Below are positions 11,208-22,140 of a DNA stretch of 64,000 nucleotides, piece after piece. Under the pieces are notes generated by a model, which searched no databases, was not told where the DNA came from, and worked only from the letters and a program-made list of their open reading frames with translations. The position numbers were made by a program, and so were the translations under genes. Origin of the DNA: Oikopleura dioica (lineage: Eukaryota; Chordata; Appendicularia; Copelata; Oikopleuridae); NCBI GenBank assembly GCA_907165135.1, contig OU015568.1, positions 14,767,208 to 14,831,207 on the forward strand. Direction: 5' to 3'. The stretch's first letter is position 1. Every line of letters starts with the position of its first letter.

Positions 11208-13276
11208 TTACACTATAATTGTCACAGAAAAAGCCTTAGGAAGTAGATACCATTCGTTCTTTTTTTGATCAGTTTCATAGGAAAAAGTCGGTCTGTTTGT
11301 GGGGATCTGAATCGTTTCACTCCAGTTCTTGAGAACGTACTCATTGTTTTCGATACTGTCAAGAACCATTTGATGAAATCTGGTGGCGCCTGATTCTGGT
11401 GAAGATGCAGCAGTTACAGTTAGAGGTCGAGTAAATAGAAAAGATGAGTCAAAGACAACTGAAAAAAATTTGAATGGGTTTTTGTTATAATTAAAATTTA
11501 CCTCTTTCGAACGAAAATTTTGACTTTGGAAGTTTAAGACAGCTCCTGAGGATTTCCCACCCACTAGCATTCACGTACGTTGGATATTTGAGTCTTCTGA
11601 GAAATTTTTCTATTTCTCTTTCTTGACTGTCAGGGTGGAGATTGAATCGAGCCAAACTTCGGGGGTAAATAATCATCGTCAGAATGGAAAATACTTTGAA
11701 GAAGATGGAATCATCAGTTTTATATTCAAGGTCGTTTTTGAGAGCATCACAGATTAAGGTTGCGACGGAAATTGGCACACAAAGATGTCCATTAGGATGA
11801 TCAAGATGACTTCTGAAGATACTCTCTTTCATGACTGACATTTCTCGCAACTTTGTCAATTTCGGGTCATCGAAGTATGCTTCACCCGAGGTAGAAATAC
11901 AGGCGATTCCAGTAGCTTCCTGCAACTTTGCCTTGAACGGAAATGTTTTTGTATGATTGATAATACCGCAGCCTTTTCCCTCTTTGTCGAATTTTACCAA
12001 GTTACATTCCTAAATAAATCAGCAATCAATTCAGCACAGTATTTCAACCTCTAAAATCTCGTCGAGCAGAGCCTTCTCATCTTCGTCAATAGGATCAAAT
12101 AAAAGACTCCAGGCAGTTTTCCATTCACAAAAGATAAAACGGATGATGTTGTCGACCGAGTAACCTTGGTTGCCAATGATTTGCATCGAGTCGGAAAAGC
12201 CAGGAGTTCCAGAATCTAAAGAGGTTCATATGAAAACCCAGGACTTTCTGCTAAAATTGACTTACATAGTGATTGAGCCAGTCTAAACTTCGATCCTCGT
12301 CGTGCGTATCCCATTTTTCTATAACTCAATCGATTGGTTTTGTCGGATATGATTCCAAAATCGGCGATCTTGGCAACTTTTCCGATCAACAGAACATTTT
12401 CTAGTTTCAAGTCGTAGTGGGAAATCCCCACTGCGCCGAGATATTCGACAGCTCGTTTTATTCCGATCGCAATATTTTTTCTTTCTTCAAGATCTATCGT
12501 TCCCAATTCTCTTCTGTTCGAAGGCTACCGTCAGCTTTCTCCATGACAGTCAGCCATCCCAAACAGTCGGATAAATCAGTATCATCTGGGTCGTAAAACT
12601 CAATGTTCGCAAAGTGCTGGATTATGTTTTCGTGAAACGGAATGTATCTACTGTACTCTCTCCCTCTCGACATGAAAATGTCGGTCTTGATTTTTGTTGC
12701 TTGCTTGTAATCTCCTATAATAAAGAATTATCGAAGTATTTCTACCAAAATTCGGACAAAATCAATTCATGGAAGTGCATTTTTGGATTACCAATAAGAT
12801 TGCTGTATTTGGCCTACCGGCCAATCAAAACCCGGATCTTTAAAATCACTTCCATAAATTGGTTTAACCCTAAAATTCCTACCTGAAGAAAAGTTGAAGA
12901 CAAGCTTGACTTCGCCCAAAAAATGATCAGTGAAAAGCGCAGAGTCAAATGCCTGAATTCTCACAGCAAAAGGGCGTTGATTAAAGAATTTCTCGAAGAC
13001 GATTGCTTCCCCTCCTTCCTGGACACATTCAGAGCCCAGCAAAGTCAAGTCCCATTTTCCTTCTTCTTCCTTGATTTCATCTCGATATATTTCTTTGCCA
13101 AGCAAGTGAATGTGTTCTTGGAGTAATTTCTGCTGAAAAACTGTCGATTTCCATTTGTGTGGATTTTCTGGAAGAGGAATGCCATTTGCGAAGAGTTGAC
13201 AAGTATTTTCATCGTGGAAGATGAAACTGGTGAATTTTCTCGCTGTACTGTCTCTTTCAAACTCGTGTCTTTCCAT
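11208..13276 (-). CDS. Protein kinase-like domain joined to a papain-like peptidase domain, copy 1 (one apparent frameshift)
   Basis: Exons on the minus strand: 12883-13276, 12266-12714, 12049-12215, 11502-12009 and 11208-11458; about 589 aa. Kinase-like half: loop EGGEAIVF near 87-94; FAVRIQAF, where the usual VAIK lysine is Arg (about 106); catalytic loop HYDLKLEN (about 232); ADFG (about 252); then RKMGYARRGSKF. The C-terminal half has LCVPISVATL (Cys about 414), FHQMVL (His about 535) and LKNW (Asn about 552). The His to Asn distance of 16 equals His159-Asn175 of papain. I infer a papain-like fold; no search was possible. An apparent one-base deletion around 12490-12505 breaks the frame between EKADGSLRTEE and ELGTIDLEER, so this copy may be a pseudogene or the base may be a sequence error. 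Intron 1 (168 bases) is stretched by a repeat. Its closest relative is the gene at 29394-31576. Substrate and location are unknown; no signal peptide was seen. Confidence 0.7.
12771..12878. repeat. Fragment of CCAATAAGATTGCTG fold-back repeat in kinase-like intron 1
   Basis: Contains CCAATAAGATTGCTGTATTT, then GGCCTACCGGCCAATCAAAA, shared with the repeats at 21931-22005 and 45193-45394. It lies entirely inside the first intron (12715-12882) of the minus-strand gene and accounts for most of that intron's extra length. Confidence 0.8.
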
Positions 13277-16200
13277 GGATAGAATCAGACGGCACTTGGC
13301 AGTTCTCGTTGTTGTTCTCTTGAGCAGAGGAATTAGATCTTCGGCCCAATATCTGACATCATATCCAGGTAGTCCCGCAGGATAGTGATTTCTCAGCAGA
13401 GTTCTAAATTTGGTTAGCTAGCAGCTCAGCTATTTTTCAAGTAATTTACTTGAAGCTTTAAGCTCTCGTCAAATCTTCAAAATTTAGAACTCTGTCCCTC
13501 AGGGATTCACATTTTTTCTGGTCAACCCCGTTCATCAGTAAAAAGGCTGTAAAACTGCTGAAATTTCGACTTCAAAAAAGCTCAAATTTTCTTATTTGCT
13601 GATGCCAAATAGCGGTTTACTTCTGGCCTACTAGTCATGCTCCAATAATTTCGGTTCTAGTAAAATCTACCTATTTTGAATGGTCAAATCAAAAGGAAAA
13701 TTCTCCCAACTTTCAATTGAAAAATTCACCTTTTATTCTTTGAAAGATGGCAGCTTTTCTCTCTAAAGTAATATCGTGTCTTTGAAAGGATTTTTATATT
13801 TTGCACAGTAAGAATAGATCGTCGACTGTAGCTCGCCCTGTTTCCCGAGCAAAGTCCTGGTCCGGCGTTGGTTCTATTTAAAATCCACCAGACCAAGATT
13901 CTGCACTCAGGGTCGCAGAGACGAGCCATCAAAGAACCAGTTCTCCACAATCTGCGTTTCCCATTTTTTCCCTCAGAAGAGAGAGAGCGTGTGCCCAAAG
14001 AGAAAGAGCGTGCTCGTTTTATTTTTCCTTTTTCGCTGTCAGTGTCACGTGAAAGTAGAAAATCGTCGCCGCGGGGCAAGCTTGACGCCGCCTCGGGTGC
14101 AAAATACACAGAATAGGGCATTGGAATCTATTATTTATTTTGTCGGCGAAATAGCCTTAGCTTGATCTTTCCAATTTGGAAGAAAAAGCTTCAATATAAA
14201 TTCAATTAAAAACTATACAAAGTAATTATTTCGATAGTTATTTTCTCTATTCTCTATTTTTACAAAAGATTGCGATTGAAAAGTGAAGAATAAAGAACGG
14301 TGAAGTGTGTGGCTAGCTAGTGCGAGGGGACTTTATTGAGCTGAGTGCGAGATTTGCCCGGCGGAGGCGAATCTGGAGGTGGCGACCGGTTTACCAGAGC
14401 AGCTGAAAACCTGCTAAATGGCAGGGACACACGCTTACCCGCTTATTTGCGGTCTTAGTACAGTAACTACAGCTGCTTTAGTAATTCTAGCATGTTACTT
14501 CTTTTTTGGTTGATTATTTTGTAAAATAAAATTGTAAAATAGTATTAATATTATTACTATTTTTAATACGGGTGTCACTAAGTAATCTAAAATAACAATG
14601 GTCCGGCTATTATATCGTGAAAAAAATTTCTTTATTTAATTATCTATATTTTTTTTGAAAGAAATTTTCTCTTTTTTTTTGAAAAAAATAAGATTTGGCT
14701 CTGAAAAAAAGCCGGGTAACCAAAGCATAATTTGCCTTGTTATTTGCGCTGAGTTGAGCTTCTATGTACTTATGTTCTCACGTGACACTCGATAGTTCTT
14801 TTGTTCGCTTGTTAATTAGGTTTTGTGGTTTTTGAAATTTTCTACGAATCGCCTTTTGGGCAATTGGAAAACGCCCCCTGGGTAGTGAGAAAACGCGTGG
14901 GAAGAAAATAAGGGTGTGTTCACACATTTTACACATTTTAATCCTTTTTTACAAAAAAATTCGGAGCGATAAATTGAAGATTTGGATGACAGTTTTAGAA
15001 AATTTTGGGTTGTAAAAAGCGTCTCTGAAAAGCTCTGAATTTTGCGCGGCGGCAAGAAAAGGAAGAGGAAAAAATGAAGTGACTGGTGTGCCAAGACTGA
15101 GGCCCGGTGAGGTCAAGTGCGGCAGGGCGCACGTCCGAGCCGTCGCCTCTCAGCCGTCTTTACTTGCCAAATCTGATTTTGCACTGGACAAAAAAAACGC
15201 CAGTTTTTGGAAACTTTTCTCTTAGTCGCTCTTTCGCGGATTGAAGTGTTCTGACATTCTGATCTGAGGCTCCGAATTTCAAATTGGGTCTTCCCAAGTT
15301 GTCTAGAAACGATGATAAAATTTCAGTCTAGAATTTTTTCTAAAAAAAATAGAAAGTCTGGAAAGTTAAGTTTAAAACTTTGAAAATTCGAAAATTAAGC
15401 GCTTGATGAATTTAAAATCCTGAAGAAAGAAATCTAACCCTGTGAAAAAGGCTTTTTCTCAAGATTAGTCTTCCTTGATTTCAATAGAAGAGAAGTGGGA
15501 ACACTAAAGATTCCTGCATATTGACGTTAACAGAATCTGATTAGATACTTTCCCATCATTTTAATCCTTGTCACAAAGCTAAGGCTTTTTTTAACAAAGA
15601 AATAAACAGGTTACCCATTCCCGAATAGGGTCGATATTTTAGTAATGAAAACTTAAGACTGTAAAAAAACTTTGATCTTAATTCATTTCTGTCCATCAGA
15701 CCTCGTTTTAATTACGAATTAGCAAGAAAAAGGATCAAGTACTAAGCGCTAGAATTTTTACAACACAAACTAACACCGTAAATGATAGTTTCGCGCTAAA
15801 CGGTTAAACAACAGCAAACTTGACCAAGACGCTGGCGATGTTTGACAGGAGAATGAGCGATCAGAGCAAGATGAACGTTGATCTTTTCAAACATCAGCAT
15901 CTTTTATGAATAAAAATATGAGAAAGTCTCAAATAAATTTATTAATTGCTGAATTTCTCTTTTCGCTTGAAAATGAAGTCTAAAAAATTCATCCTTATTG
16001 ATGCTTTTAGAACCTAAGCCTTCCCGTAAAAGATATGGTGAAAGAATTTACGATCGAGAAGACTAGTTATAGCCAGGAATACTCTTTCCAAAACTATATT
16101 ATCTTTGAGTTAATTGCAGAAATAAATGGCACAATAAGTCAGATACATTCAAAAATTGAGCGGTAAATTTGACGCTTATAAAATTATTAAACGAGCGAAT

Positions 16201-16700
16201 GAAGCGAAAATTTATTGAACCAAGAGGTGGAATTTTTGATGAAGCAAGGCGAAATAAAATAATAAATAATAATACCAGTTTTATCATGTTTTTATTGCTG
16301 AACAACAGTGTAGCGGAGATACTGTTCTAGTGCATTGTGGGCTCGGCAACCTGAGTCAGGATATCTACACAGGATGACTGAACAATATCTGATAATGAAA
16401 TGATGATGAGGATATCTTTCTAAAAAAAGAGGATCCACTCATGCAAGTCAAACTCCTGTGTATAATTTTCAAATGTTTCTTACGACAGTCACGTCAAAAT
16501 TTCACGAAAGCCCTCGCATGCGCTGCCTCCACGCTGTCTTCTCGTTCTGTCATCCATCAACTTGTCAAATGTCAAGACCGAAGTGGGCATGTTTCTTTTT
16601 GCGGAAGTTCGATGTTTTTGCTCGAACTTGGTTCTTCTCAGCATCGTTTCTAGAACTTTGGTTGATTTGATGATTCGTGGTTCTTTGATTTAAGTCTTTA
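13277..16700. other. 3.4-kb intergenic region, no gene recognised
   Basis: It lies between the kinase-like gene (minus) and the RING gene (plus), so it should contain both promoters. Open frames here (for example 13726-14121) are rich in charged low-complexity residues and lack splice or domain support. A GAGTTCTAAAT / ATTTAGAACTC inverted pair lies at about 13398-13495. The AAGGGTGTC-type word occurs at about 14570. A single CAACCTGAGTCAGG end with TCTACACAGG lies at 16348-16372, a remnant of the fold-back family seen elsewhere. I see nothing else. Confidence 0.4.
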
Positions 16701-18294
16701 ATGAAAACAGATATGACAACTCAGGAGAATGAAATAAAACAGAAGAGTCCAATGGACTATGGAATGTACCCGCTGTTTGATTGTGGCATTGAGACTCCTG
16801 TCAGAATCAACAAAGAATACATCACAGACCGCGGACACTACGGCTTTTGTGAAAGATGCGAACGGTAAGTTAAATGGTCTTGTGAAATTTTCATTAAGGG
16901 GGTAGAAACAGCTTTTTCCCGAAAATGGCGATTTTTGACCGGCGCTACAGACAAGAGAATCTTACATTTTCAAATTTTCTCTCCAGATTAAGATAGATAC
17001 ATCTTAGATCTAGGAACATCTCCCTCGAAATTTGTTTTAGTTATCAATTTTTTGAGTAGACGGGCTCAGAAGCAACTCATCTCTCCGAAATTCTCGATTT
17101 TCGCCACTTTTCAAACACGAATATCTCGATTCACCTAATAGTTAAATAAATTTCATTCAAAGTTTTGTAAACCTCTACCCCTTTTCTAAGAACATTTATG
17201 AGGAATTTTCGTTAACATAAATAAATCTTATGTTTTCTTTTATGTAGCTACAGTCCAAAATCGAGAAAGCTGTTTCTACCCCCTTAAGTCAACTATCATT
17301 CTAGTGGGGTTTTAGAAACAACTGATCAACAAGCCATTGACGAATCGGAAGATAGTTCTTTTGAAGAATCGGAAATTGAAAGAATCTGTCGGCATTGCTG
17401 TTCTAACAAGTTTCGCTACCTCTATGACGACGATGAATTTAAATACACACCTTCCGATGCGAAATTTCGATGCCCTGCTTTTAAAAGTGGAAAGGGATGC
17501 AACGCCAAAGATTTGAATTACCAGCAGTTCGTGGTGGGCCTTTGCTGCGACGCTGGAATTGAGTGGACTGCCGAACCAGAAGGTAAAAATACAGGAAGAC
17601 GTGAAAATATATTTTTTAAATTTAGAGCAGAGATACAAGCTTGCCTATCTTCAGCAATGCTTTGAGAAGTCGGAGATTGAGCTCATTCAAGCTGAGAAAA
17701 ATTACTATGGAATGTTCAAAGAGCGAACAGAAAAAGGAGGTAAACTTTATTTGGCAAAGAAAAAGGCAGAAGAGGCGGAAAAAGCGATCGAAACCGCAAA
17801 AGAAAACGCGAAAAAAGCTCAAAATGAAATCAAAAGATGGAAAAAGCGGCCAAAAAAGCTTAAGAAGAATTGAAAAAGGCTCAGGATGAGGAAGATACGA
17901 GCATGGCGAAATTCAAGATCATCTGGGGAAAAGTAGAAGAACAGGAAAAAATTCACAGCCGTACGAGAAAACGATTCAGCTTCTGCAGCTACAAATATTC
18001 GGAAAGATGTCAGTGGGAACCTCCTCGAAAATTCAGAAAAACTCGTGAGCCTTAAAATGCTTACACCTTATTTTCCCTAACAAATATTTTATAGACAGCA
18101 TGAAAAATTTCTGCTCACTTTGCCCACTTCCGTATTACAACGCCGATGGCCACCAAAAAGCGCTTCTTCCATGCGGACATAGCTTTGGCTACACATGCAT
18201 CCAAACAAGACGAACCTGCCCGAAAAATGGTTGCAACAGGCGATTCACTTATAAACAAATCTATGTAGAGGCGGAATCTGACTCCGACGAGTAA
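16701..18294 (+). CDS. Cys-rich, coiled-coil, C-terminal RING-finger protein (frame broken in exon 3)
   Basis: Exons: 16701-16864, 17305-17582, 17626-18044 and 18095-18294. The N-terminal part has zinc-type cysteines (FCERC; CRHCC; CPAFKSGKGC; LCCD). Exon 3 encodes a long Glu/Lys/Ala coiled coil. Exon 4 encodes a RING-like finger: CSLC, then LPCGHSFGYTC, then CPKNGC, followed by an acidic tail. The CGH-x-FGYTC form resembles RFWD3-type RING fingers, so ubiquitin-ligase activity is plausible. Oddity: in exon 3 the frame shifts by one base near 17830, and an in-frame TAA (about 17862-17864) interrupts the obvious coiled coil before AQDEEDTSMAKF. Either this copy is decaying, or a short unusual intron removes the region, or bases are wrong. 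A polyadenylation-like AATAAAAATA follows at about 18340. Intron 1 is enlarged by a TTAA element. Confidence 0.7.
16894..17287. mobile_element. 394-bp TTAA-flanked inverted-repeat element in RING gene intron 1
   Basis: Ends read TTAAGGGGGTAGAAACAG and the complement CTGTTTCTACCCCCTTAA, with TTAA at 16894-16897 and 17284-17287. TTAA targets are typical of piggyBac-type elements. There is no coding capacity. A second copy of closely similar length is at 25760-26151. It fills most of the 440-base intron; neighbouring introns are about 43-50 bases. Confidence 0.8.
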
Positions 18295-18821
18295 TTCTTT
18301 GAATTTTATTTTATACACTGCACAACTGTTATAATTCCAATAAAAATACTGTATTTAGCAATTCAAGAGCTTGTTTCGATCGTTTATAAAAGCGTTTCTG
18401 TTCACATATCAACAATTTGGTAGAACCTTAATAGTCTTTAATACGATTATGTCCGCGATAATTGAGAGTCCGGAGTCCGGACTATTTTGACCCATTACAT
18501 CTAAATAGTTTATCAAAAATTGGGTTTCTATTCGCGCGAAAACACAAAACAAACCTCAAAAATGACCTCTTTTACTTGGTAATATTACTCCACATCTTAG
18601 AATCTACCATAATAACTGGCGAAGTCGGTCAATGCCTTGATTTAACCAAAAACACTCGTTGATAATTGACAACAAATTCGATTTTAAGGATCTGCGAAAT
18701 AGAAAAATTCAAGAAAGACGAGTAGAAAGACATCTTTATTTGCAGGAACTTAAAAAAAAAATCTAAAAAAGAAGGAACAAATAAATATGAAATGAAAGGT
18801 TTCTACGCTACGAAATTGAGT

Positions 18822-21725
18822 TTATACGGAATCAAAGAGGTCAGCCATCATGGTGCTTATCGGCAATGGAAACATGTTGTTGAAGAGCATTCGATCCATT
18901 GACTCTTTGTTTACTAAAAATATTCAATGAAAAAGGAGGAAGCAAAACATTCATCAAGCCAGTTACTCAATAATGGTAAGATGGTGCTTTCTGTTCAAAA
19001 TTAGACAGTGCTGACAATCGAATTATTAACTAATATTCTTCAATAAGTCCTCCAGAAAAACAAATGATCCTGCTCCTTTGCTTTGGGCAAACTCAAAGTT
19101 ATCCAAGGAACAAATTTTGGGCAAAACAAATTATGCATGTTTCAATTTAGTATTTTGTTCAACAAGTAGCATACAGGAATAATCAACAATTACACTCGAA
19201 TAACGGATTACTATCACTTCTAATTCAAATGAAAAATTACGTAATTGCTAAGCCAATTACAGTATTAATGGCACTTACCGTCTCGTAATCGAGAGACCAG
19301 GGAATCAGTTGTTACGTCATGAATTCCAGAGCTGTTGAAAAAGTCCGACATGGCTGAAAAGAAACGATGATAAAATGGGATTAGCGAAATCTTCATTTAG
19401 AACGAAATTATTAGAGTCTCTCAGAGAAGTTCCAGAAAATGATAATACCGAAATAGAATTGACGCAAATTAGGCGCGAAAACAATGGGTTCTTACCGTAG
19501 AGAACCAAGAGCCCGCGGGTGGTGATTTTCTCAGTCAAATTAAGCGATTGAACTTCTTCGACCAAGTCCCAAAAGGAAAGTCTGAAAATAGCATTAGAAA
19601 ATGTGGCTAGTTGAAAATGACTTACGATTGCTGCTCGGAAGTAAGTCGAATCTGCGCTTTGATCATCGGAGTCAACCATTCAACCATTTCAAGCATCATA
19701 AACGAGGCCCAGAAATCTTCTAGCATCGCGATCTTAATTTTGATAGAAATAAGGGTGTCAGTCCTTTAACAGCAGGAAGAATTCGATGATCTGGTATTCA
19801 TCACTTCTCTTACCTTATTTTCCTTAGGCACGGCCGACAAGTAGGGTTGATTCTTCACCCAGCGAATGCAATCAAAGAGCGATTTTGACGAAAATTCAGC
19901 AAGCAGCATCCGAAAAGTATGAAGCCCGGCTCTGAGTTGAGCCGCTTGCGGACTCATCTCTGCCGAAGTCGAGTTGTCTTCGTCCTCGCTTTCTTGGGAA
20001 TTGCCCATGTCGACTACCTAGCAAAAAGACAAAATTATGAAACTCTTATTCGTTTTCGAGTAATTACCTCTACATCGTGGTTTGTCGAGGATGTAACAAG
20101 TTCCTCCTCGTTTCCACTTTCCGAGGAAGTGTCCTGGACCTGGCTCGCGGTAGACGAGTTGATATTGCTCGGCAATTCGGGAAGAGTTCTCGGTGGCATC
20201 GCGCTCGGTATAGCTTGAACTGGATTCTGGATTGAAAAAAGCGAGTTACTTGATATATGAATGTTTTTAGTCGTTATTCAGCCGTGAAGCAACTAGCTTT
20301 TACGTGCTTACTAAACGGTTGATTCGAACTTCTAAGGTAGCAAAAATTAATGATGAAAAAAGTAAGTTTTCAATAAAAAAAGATAAGTTATTATTTCGAA
20401 GCGCACATGTTTTATCAAGATTGAATCCTTATTGGAAATCAGCAATAAATAAACAATTTGCGCCGATATACAATCAGTAACTTTCTTTCTCTGATAAACG
20501 ATAAACTAATAACACTTCTTTATCATTATGATTTATCAAGCGTAAAATAAGAATTTCCATTTTTATGGACAAAAACCGAATTGGTATATATTGCAGAATC
20601 CGATCCTGTTTGCGTAGGGGGCAATCTCGTCCGCGCCTGCCCAGGAAACGAAAAGGGCAATCCGACATTACCAAAGCCAAGATTGAGTCCTAGACTCCCA
20701 TGGGGAGACTGGCCAGCGATACTTCCTTGCTGCATCAATCCGGGAAACGAGTGACCGGTTTTGGCCTGCATCGAAGCCAAGTGCTTGCGAATCGTGGACG
20801 TTCGAGGACCACGTTCGTTCTGGACAGCGTCGCGATTCATCCGCACCTGAGTGAGTTAGTCAGTTTGAAAGAGTGACACTATCAGCACTTAAAAAGGCCT
20901 TGTCCCGACATTAGACCGAGTGCTGCTAAAGTCGGGACGTCTTCGGTATTAGCCGTGCGATATGACGAATTATCAACGTCGTATCTTATAAGCTTCTTGA
21001 TCTTTTTCCCGAAACTCAAAATAAAAAAAATAATCAATGAAACTAATTCTTGATTCCGAATTTTCAGATTCATTGTCAACTAGACTCCAACGCAGTTATT
21101 AAGTTGAGAATTGTCAATTTTTCTGCTCTAAAATGTGGTCAATCCAGGAAAATAATTCAGTTAGTCAAATTCCTGACTGTACTGAATTATTTTGCCGGAA
21201 TATGCCCCTTGTTTTCGGCTCGAAATCCTGAGTCAGGGTCCTGAAAGAGACCGTCAATTGACTGAGCCGATCTTTCTGGACCCTGACTCAGGTTTTCTAC
21301 ACAGGGTCCAGCCCTGAGTTCGATTGAAAAGTTCGAGACTTGAACTTGAGAATTCTAGTAGTTCGAGTTCTTGTTTTACTATTTTTCGACTAACCCTCTT
21401 TCTTTCCCGGCTAGATAATCCCAAGCACACATCTAAAATTGCTATTATTATATTAGTTTTACCTTCAAACAGCGTTCTAATCTGCAGGCGCGGCACTGGT
21501 TCCTGTGCGCCTTATCGATTGGACATTGTCCTTGGATTACGCCCTTGCAAATGTAGCTTCGGCACTTCCTGATGGATCTCTAAAGGATCAGATTTCGCGT
21601 TTTTTGATTTATGCGTTCTGGACAAACCTTGAAGAATCCGCTACATCCATCACAAGCATACACACCGTAGTGCTTGCCGGAGCTGTTGTCACCACAAACG
21701 CGACAAGGAACCTCTAATATTCGTC
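18822..21725 (-). CDS. Nuclear receptor, NR2E (tailless/TLX)-like; first exon not found
   Basis: Minus-strand exons: 21628-21725, 21463-21579, 20577-20846, 20068-20226, 19814-20017, 19626-19732, 19496-19581, 19279-19353, about 19031-19120 (acceptor unsure) and 18822-18913. The DNA-binding domain is complete: [20 protein letters not shown] with P-box CDGCSGFFK, then a second zinc module ending [11 protein letters not shown]. It continues [19 protein letters not shown], a hallmark of the NR2E group just after the zinc fingers and closest to TLX. The hinge is long, with Ser/Pro/Gly and acidic stretches. The ligand-binding domain is divergent ([14 protein letters not shown] is helix-3-like) and ends [18 protein letters not shown], matching the TLX tail. 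This should be a nuclear transcription factor, probably a repressor in neural or anterior development by family knowledge. The start exon must lie upstream of 21725 and was not identified. The intron 20847-21462 holds a fold-back repeat. Confidence 0.9.
21225..21308. repeat. CTGAGTCAGG fold-back in nuclear receptor intron
   Basis: CCTGAGTCAGGGTCCTG faces GGACCCTGACTCAGGTTTTC at the other end, with about 45 bases between. Same ends as the fold-backs at 27386, 32229, 32785, 55062 and 59410. It lies in the intron between the second zinc module and the hinge exon. Confidence 0.75.
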
Positions 21726-21930
21726 CTGAAATAGCAAAATTAATGTTCCCGCCACTGTCTAAACTTCCCCTTGACAAGGGTCCAACAGAGTAGGCTCTTC
21801 CGACCTCATTTTAGAATCAAGTACTTTTCACGATAAATAGGGGTCAGAAACTTTCAGAGAAATAAGGGATATAAAAATATCCTATTCAATAGGGTTAGGC
21901 TTAGGGTTATGATTTGGGCACAAATCAAGA

Positions 21931-22140
21931 AAAGGAAGTGCATTTTTGGGCGACCAATAAGATTGCTGTATATGGCCTTCCGGCCAATTAAAACCCAGAT
22001 CGAGAAAATGCTTTCTTTTCTTGGTGGTAGTAGGGGGTTATCATTCGAGCTGCCCCTAACCTTTAACCTAACCCAGGGGGCTACGCCCCCCAGGACCTCC
22101 CACCTAAGGTCTTAACTAGGGGGCTTCGCCCCCCGAAACC
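21931..22140. repeat. Dispersed repeat fragment followed by GC-rich hairpins
   Basis: 21931-22005 is another piece of the CCAATAAGATTGCTG repeat. It is followed by AACCTAACCC telomere-like text and two hairpins, GGGGGCTACGCCCCCC (about 22076-22091) and GGGGGCTTCGCCCCCC (about 22118-22133). If the receptor's first exon lies further upstream, all of this is intronic. Confidence 0.6.

Noticed and set aside
13726-14121. Overlapping plus and minus frames rich in Arg, Ser and Glu
   Set aside because: Both strands are open over a purine-rich stretch (GAGAGAGAG, AAAGAGAAAG). Low complexity explains the openness.
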